Origin: an uncultured Alphaproteobacteria bacterium
GTDB taxonomy: Bacteria; Pseudomonadota; Alphaproteobacteria; RF32; CAG-239
Length of the DNA stretch: 64,000 nt
Assembly: GCA_944393695.1 (NCBI GenBank)
Contig: CALYAY010000003.1
Span: 62,001-126,000, forward strand
Reading direction: 5' to 3'
The notes under the pieces are model-generated. The model was not told the origin of the DNA. It saw only the letters and a list, made by a program, of their open reading frames with translations, and made no database searches. The position numbers were made by a program, and so were the translations under genes. Every line of letters begins with the position of its first letter. The first letter of the stretch is position 1. Positions 59,500 through 64,000 of the stretch are shown piece after piece.

Positions 59500-61928
59500 T
59501 ATTTTTTTCCTTTCGCTTTTTTGGCGGCATAGAACTGGCTTTCCGTCTCTTTTGAAACTTCACTACCATGGTGAACAACCATTTGCGGGAACGGAATTTC
59601 AATTCCTTCTTCAATAAAGCGGCGGTTTATTTCAAAACGGACATCACTCGGCGTGACCCAGCCATCCCAGATATTGCTGACATAAAAACGCAATTCAAAA
59701 TCAAGACTGCTGCTGCCAAAATCCTGAAACAACACATAGGGAGCCGGATTTTTCAGAACACGCCGGTGGGAAGCTGCACATTCCAAAAGAATACTCTTTA
59801 CTTTTTCTATATCCGAACCATAGGCCACACCGACTTTAACACTGTAACGCGCCCAATTGTTGCCATGGGTCAGATTGACCAGCGAATTAGACAGAAGCGT
59901 GGCATTGGGAATAATAACACTTGAACGGTTAAAGGTTTCAACCTCGGTGGCACGGATATTGATTTGTTTGATTTTACCTTCTTCACCGTTGATTTTAACC
60001 CAGTCACCGACTTTTATCGGCCGTTCAAACAATAAGATAATCCCGGATACGAAATTGTTAACAATGTCTTGCAGACCGAGGCCGATACCAACGGACAAAG
60101 CACCGGCAATCAGGGCCAGACTGCTTAAATTTCCGCCCATGACAACCACCGCCAGCAACAGAGCCACCACAAAACTGACAAAGCCGAAACCGGAAGCCAA
60201 TGAATGTTTGATACCGTCATCAATTTCCATCTTGCTCAAAACATTGTCCACGATATGACGGCGCAAGGACTTCATTAAAGCCATGGTGACAAAAAAGGTT
60301 ACAATTCCCATCAGAATTGAAACAACGGAAATTTCGATATCCCCGACCTTAAATCCAAATAAAACTTTTTTGGCACTTTGCAGAAGCAAGTCAGTGGAAA
60401 CACCCCAAAGGCTCAACAAAATCAGCAAGGCCATAATGATAAACAAAGGATCAACCACCAAAGTCAGCCAAAAATCTATTTTACTGATGAGGCGGCGGCG
60501 CAATTTGAAAGTGCGGGCCCAGAAACGTAAAAGCAATACCCTGTGCAGGGCTTCGGTGACCGCCTTGCGCAGTATGATAAAGAAACCAATAATCAGACAG
60601 GAGGCAATAAAACGGTCAAAAATAAATGACGACAAACGCTGGTAACCAAATAAGGCCAGAGAAAAGACCCCGATGCAAAACAGCGCAATCAACAAGGTAA
60701 ATTTTATGGCCGGGCTGAGGGTTCCGTCATCTGCCGTTTCTGCCGTATCATCGACCGGAGAAACATCATCCCAGAGCAGGGTTTTGGCAATCAGGATAAT
60801 GCTCAGGGCTTTAACAGCGCAGGAAATGGCCAGAATATAATAAACCAGCTCCATGGAATAATTGCCTTTCATGGCAACAAATTCCAGATAAGCGCAAATT
60901 CCAATCATGGTGATGAAAGAATAAGCGACAAAGGTGAGCTTTTTGGCCTTGGGCGTTGACATCCTGACCAACCGCCATTCTTCATGATACGGGGTCAGGG
61001 TGACACGGGTGAATGCCCGGCCGATAATGATACCCAGCAAATAGTACAAACCGCCGTTAAAAACTATCCCGAAAAAACCGTAAGTCATAATCTTGGTATT
61101 AAAGGACCAGACCAGAGCCGCCCCGATCAGACTGGCGGGAATAATACCGTAAGCCAAAGCCACAAAAAACGCGGCAATCACTTTTTTGCTGTAGCGCAAA
61201 CGGTTTTCATCGTTATTTTTATAACCGAAGTGACGCATGATAAACAGTCTGAGGTAAAGACTGACGAGCAAGGTTAAGGCAACAACCAGAATAACCGGAA
61301 TGACATTGCTTCTGACCGCATCCTTTGACGATTTGCTTAAGTCCCCGTACCAATCGACCGGAGATTTGGCAATGTCCAGCAGCATGGCCAGAAATAATTT
61401 GTTGGCATTAAAGAAATTCTGAGGATAAATCAACGGGCTTCTTTTTTCCAGCAGTTTATCCAACAGTTCTGTATTGCGGATATTGATAATCAGGGTATCA
61501 AGTTCGTCAATGCGGGCCAGCAGGACATCAGCCTCGGACAAGCGGGCCCTCAGCAAAGAAGCTTCTTTGTTAAACTGGGCGCGTTTCTGGGCAATAACCG
61601 GAACTTCCGTAGTGCCGTCAGAAGGTTCCGGTCCTAATGCTTCTATGCGTTTTTCCACAAACTCAAGATCCTGCTCGACCCGTTTTTTATCATTGTTAAT
61701 TGAAGACAGCGTCGTGCTGAGCGTATTGATATATTCCGAAATAACCGATGAAGATATATTTCCGCTTTTCAGGTCTTTTTCGACCTTCACCAGATTTTTG
61801 TTGACGGCATTGTAATCCAGCTCAACATTTTCGGACGAAACGGTTTCAGCCTTTGTTTCTGCCGCACGGACATCCGGAGAAGCCGACATGAACGACAGCA
61901 GAAACAACAACAGGGAAAATATCTTCAT
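59499..61928 (-). CDS. Large mechanosensitive channel of the MscS family (MscK/MscM-like)
   Basis: An 809-residue inner-membrane channel that should open under membrane tension to relieve osmotic shock. I chose the ATG at 61928, where a GGAGAGGAGATAAAG ribosome site and a signal peptide (about 1-22) begin. A periplasmic coiled-coil domain (about 35-160) is followed by about ten membrane segments (about 195-600). The MscS pore and beta domain (about 600-800) has ALSVGIGLGLQDIVNNFVSG, FERPIKVGDWV and IIPNATLLSN. It starts 19 bp after the Usg-like gene and is coupled to murD at its end. Confidence 0.92.
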   Translation of the reverse strand: MKIFSLLLFLLSFMSASPDVRAAETKAETVSSENVELDYNAVNKNLVKVEKDLKSGNISSSVISEYINTLSTTLSSINNDKKRVEQDLEFVEKRIEALGPEPSDGTTEVPVIAQKRAQFNKEASLLRARLSEADVLLARIDELDTLIINIRNTELLDKLLEKRSPLIYPQNFFNANKLFLAMLLDIAKSPVDWYGDLSKSSKDAVRSNVIPVILVVALTLLVSLYLRLFIMRHFGYKNNDENRLRYSKKVIAAFFVALAYGIIPASLIGAALVWSFNTKIMTYGFFGIVFNGGLYYLLGIIIGRAFTRVTLTPYHEEWRLVRMSTPKAKKLTFVAYSFITMIGICAYLEFVAMKGNYSMELVYYILAISCAVKALSIILIAKTLLWDDVSPVDDTAETADDGTLSPAIKFTLLIALFCIGVFSLALFGYQRLSSFIFDRFIASCLIIGFFIILRKAVTEALHRVLLLRFWARTFKLRRRLISKIDFWLTLVVDPLFIIMALLILLSLWGVSTDLLLQSAKKVLFGFKVGDIEISVVSILMGIVTFFVTMALMKSLRRHIVDNVLSKMEIDDGIKHSLASGFGFVSFVVALLLAVVVMGGNLSSLALIAGALSVGIGLGLQDIVNNFVSGIILLFERPIKVGDWVKINGEEGKIKQINIRATEVETFNRSSVIIPNATLLSNSLVNLTHGNNWARYSVKVGVAYGSDIEKVKSILLECAASHRRVLKNPAPYVLFQDFGSSSLDFELRFYVSNIWDGWVTPSDVRFEINRRFIEEGIEIPFPQMVVHHGSEVSKETESQFYAAKKAKGKK

Positions 61929-61947
61929 CTTTATCTCCTCTCCGGTT

Positions 61948-62964
61948 TTAACGGGATGAAACAGATTTGGCAAACAATTTCATAACCTTAAAAGCATTTT
62001 CGGCCACGCCGACACGCAGATTATCGGCCACACACCAAAAGCTGAAGCCGCTGTCGACAGAGACATCCTGACGCAGACGACTGACGTAAATGTCGTCTTC
62101 ACCCTGGACATCGGCCAAAGAAACATAGCCGCCGTCAACATTTTTATCAAACACAACCACACCTTCGGTTTGTTTCATCAGCTTGCGGACATCATCGACA
62201 TCCACATCTTCGTCACATTCGACGTTAACATACTGAGCGGCACCGATAAACGCCGGTATGACGGCAAAATTGGCATGGACACGAATATCCCGGGCCAAAA
62301 TCTTTTTGGTTTCGGCATTAACGGCCCATTCAAAAGAAGTTTCATCACCGATAAATTCGCCCACCTGGGGAATCAGGTTAAAAGCAATCTGTTTGTGAAA
62401 GACCTTCTGATTATCTACCAAGCTCTCGTTCATGAAAATCTTGCGGGTCTGGTCAAAAAGTTCATCCATGGCTTCGCGGCCGTAAACGGATGTCGAGGCA
62501 TAGCAGTTTACCAGCAGGCGGCGGATATGATATTTGTCATCAACGGCTTTAAGCGGAACAAGCATCTGGGTAACCGCGGCAGAAGGAATCGAAACCATTC
62601 CCCGGGACGCCTGTTCAAGCCGTTCGTCATTAACGCCGGCAATTATCATCGGCACATCGCTTTCGCCGATAAAAGCGCCGGAAGTATCAATCACTTTGCA
62701 TCCCGAGGTCAAAGCTTTTCCGGCATAGCGTTTGGAAATTTCCGGGGTAACGGCAAAAACAGCTAGGTCAATGCCCGAAAAATCAAACCCTTCTAAATTA
62801 GAAACATCGAGTTCGTCATCCTCTCCGTAAGAAACCTGGGTTCCCAAAGGGGAATTGACATCTACGGCACATACGTCCACGGCTTTTATTCCGTCTTCAC
62901 TCAAAAAGCTTAAAATTTCGCGGCCGATACTTTCATGAACGCCGACAACTGCGATTTTAGACAT
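61948..62964 (-). CDS. Aspartate-semialdehyde-dehydrogenase-like protein lacking catalytic residues (Usg-like)
   Basis: A 338-residue protein of the ASD superfamily. The N-terminal Rossmann domain has IAVVGVHESIGREIL, and DTSGAFIGESDVPMIIAGVN is as in the family. Active ASD has PNCSTIQ; here residues 127-133 read PSAAVTQ, so the nucleophile Cys is lost (Ala129). The region of the active-site His (RVPVxxGH) reads IPAFIGAAQYVNVE, so the His is gone too. This matches the Usg type of non-catalytic paralogue. A true asd must lie elsewhere. Transcription runs into the MscS gene 19 bp downstream. Confidence 0.85.
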   Translation of the reverse strand: MSKIAVVGVHESIGREILSFLSEDGIKAVDVCAVDVNSPLGTQVSYGEDDELDVSNLEGFDFSGIDLAVFAVTPEISKRYAGKALTSGCKVIDTSGAFIGESDVPMIIAGVNDERLEQASRGMVSIPSAAVTQMLVPLKAVDDKYHIRRLLVNCYASTSVYGREAMDELFDQTRKIFMNESLVDNQKVFHKQIAFNLIPQVGEFIGDETSFEWAVNAETKKILARDIRVHANFAVIPAFIGAAQYVNVECDEDVDVDDVRKLMKQTEGVVVFDKNVDGGYVSLADVQGEDDIYVSRLRQDVSVDSGFSFWCVADNLRVGVAENAFKVMKLFAKSVSSR

Positions 62965-63049
62965 TATTAATCCTTTCCTTTTTTATTTGTTTAACTATAT
63001 AGCACAATTGTTTTTAAATTAATAATTTTTTCTGAAAAAAACACCGCTT

Positions 63050-63097
63050 TTTTTTAATAAAAAAACAAAACACCGGGCATTGAACATGTCCGGTGTT
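63050..63097 (-). terminator. Rho-independent terminator after rplS
   Basis: On the minus strand AAACACCGG and CCGGTGTTT pair around a partly paired 13-base loop, followed by T-rich sequence. It ends the trmD-rplS transcript. Confidence 0.85.
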
Positions 63098-63117
63098 TGT
63101 TTGATACAGATAAAAGA

Positions 63118-63516
63118 TTATTCTGCCGATTTGGCTTCATCCCTGGCTTTGGCAGCAGCGGACAAATCGTCGGCAATACGGGCCGAACGACCGCGCAACG
63201 CACGCAGGAAATACAACTTCGCACGACGTACCTTACCAATGCGGGCAACCTCAATTTTGGCAACATTGGGAGAATACAGCGGGAATACACGTTCAACACC
63301 TTCACCGAAAGAAATTTTTCTGACCGTGAAAGAAGAATTCAGTCCGTCATTTTTGCGGGCAATGCAAACGCCTTCATAAACCTGAATACGTTCTCTGTCG
63401 CCTTCTTTAACCTTGGTATGAACTTTCAGCGTATCACCCGGTTTAAAGTTGGGGATGTTTTTGCCCTCGGTGAGCTTGGAAATCTGCTCTTTTTCAATAT
63501 TTTCAATAATGTTCAT
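63118..63516 (-). CDS. rplS: 50S ribosomal protein L19
   Basis: A large-subunit protein at the interface with the 30S subunit. It has 132 residues. Landmarks are [22 protein letters not shown]-like start, [51 protein letters not shown], and LRGRSARI. It follows trmD by 38 bp on the same strand, the usual rpsP-rimM-trmD-rplS order, and precedes a terminator. Confidence 0.98.
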   Translation of the reverse strand: MNIIENIEKEQISKLTEGKNIPNFKPGDTLKVHTKVKEGDRERIQVYEGVCIARKNDGLNSSFTVRKISFGEGVERVFPLYSPNVAKIEVARIGKVRRAKLYFLRALRGRSARIADDLSAAAKARDEAKSAE

Positions 63517-63554
63517 CAGTTTTACCCTTTTTAATTTTGTTTTATTTTATATAC

Positions 63555-64000
63555 CTAAACCTTTTTAGAATCAAGATATTTTTGATACAGATCAGGTCTT
63601 CTCTCTCTGGTTATTTCAATGGCTTTTTCCAAACGCCAGTTGTCTACGTTCCGGTGATGGCCGCTGGTGAGAACATCCGGAACTTTCCGCCCTTTCCATT
63701 CCACCGGCCTTGTGTATTGCGGATATTCCAGCAGATTGTTTTCAAAACTTTCCGTGTCAAGGGATTCCTTATTGCCGAGAACCCCGGGAAGCAAACGCAC
63801 CGCCGCATCCAACATAATCATCGCTGCCTGTTCGCCGCCGGTTAAAATATAATCTCCGATGCTTATCTCTTCGATTTCAAATTCTTCCAGCACCCGCTCG
63901 TCAATACCTTCAAAACGCACACAGACGACATTGAGGTTTGTCTCCCGGCTTAATCCGCGAACCAATTCCTGAGTGAGAGGTTTTCCTCTCGGGCTCATGC
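63555..64000 (-). CDS. trmD: tRNA (guanine-N1)-methyltransferase TrmD (C-terminal part, cut by window edge)
   Basis: Methylates G37 next to the anticodon and prevents +1 frameshifting; SAM-dependent with a trefoil-knot fold. The visible 148 codons are the C-terminal two-thirds. The knot region is recognised by LSPRGKPLTQELV-like MSPRGKPLTQELVRGL, ERVLEEFEIEEISIGDYILTGGE, LLPGVLGN, YTRPVEWKGRKVPDVLTSGHH and WRLEKAIEITRERRPDL. The frame is open to the right edge, so the Met near the edge is internal, not the start. Confidence 0.96.
   Translation of the reverse strand, partial: MSPRGKPLTQELVRGLSRETNLNVVCVRFEGIDERVLEEFEIEEISIGDYILTGGEQAAMIMLDAAVRLLPGVLGNKESLDTESFENNLLEYPQYTRPVEWKGRKVPDVLTSGHHRNVDNWRLEKAIEITRERRPDLYQKYLDSKKV

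Noticed and set aside
61948-62964. Calling this gene the biosynthetic aspartate-semialdehyde dehydrogenase asd
   Set aside because: The nucleophile Cys and the active-site His are both replaced, as in Usg proteins, so the biosynthetic name would mislead.

Overview
The window looks like a chromosomal segment of an alphaproteobacterium, probably a host- or gut-associated lineage with an anaerobic side to its metabolism. Evidence for the class: RNase E with its S1 domain split by a long acidic insert, a DUF4167 protein, and the prmC / DUF4167 / clpB order usual in Alphaproteobacteria. The anaerobic inference rests on a multi-cluster [FeFe]-hydrogenase-family protein. FliF and a FliK-like protein point to a flagellum. 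Most genes are housekeeping genes of ordinary composition. The block at about 45.9-53 kb is clearly more AT-rich and looks acquired.

Layout. 0-4.3 kb: partial fliF, a nitroreductase, an unknown gene, a small lipoprotein and argS. 4.3-6.7 kb: a large secreted cysteine-rich protein and a dense array of palindromic repeats. 6.7-12.7 kb: ompA-type lipoprotein/recJ/DUF502, a Panacea-domain gene with a 13-codon leader ORF, a DUF192 lipoprotein and amiC. 12.7-20.2 kb: rne with a long 5' region, an M48 protease, a second cysteine-rich secreted protein and a coupled pseudo-phosphatase. 20.3-27 kb: FliK-like and J-domain proteins, then the M23 peptidase/bactofilin/smpB operon, ftsB, an M50-like membrane protein and a TetR regulator. 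27-33 kb: exported protein, mpl and ldcA (murein recycling), a third cysteine-rich protein, a second repeat array and a small secreted protein carrying the C-terminal module of the first. 33-43 kb: clpB, metallophosphoesterase, DUF4167, prmC, two tandem degenerate EAL proteins and a kinase/receiver hybrid with a shortened dimerisation domain. 43-46 kb: hydrogenase-family protein and ugd. 46-57 kb: polysaccharide operon on the minus strand (CDP-sugar genes, FAD oxidoreductase, five genes with GT8 and/or DUF4422 domains). 57-58 kb: serine recombinase and tRNA-Thr(CGT). 58-64 kb: murD-like, large MscS channel, a catalytically degenerate aspartate-semialdehyde dehydrogenase homologue (Usg-like), rplS and partial trmD.

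The most unusual feature is a family of palindromic repeats. They occur in intergenic arrays and also in frame inside two secreted cysteine-rich proteins, where they encode about 30 extra residues that a third family member lacks. This resembles the Rickettsia palindromic elements in logic. The second main point of interest is the head of the polysaccharide operon: a serine recombinase is divergent from it, with several short palindromes and a candidate operon promoter between them. This is a candidate phase-variation switch.

All calls come from reading the sequence and from family knowledge. No database search, structure prediction or composition calculation was run.
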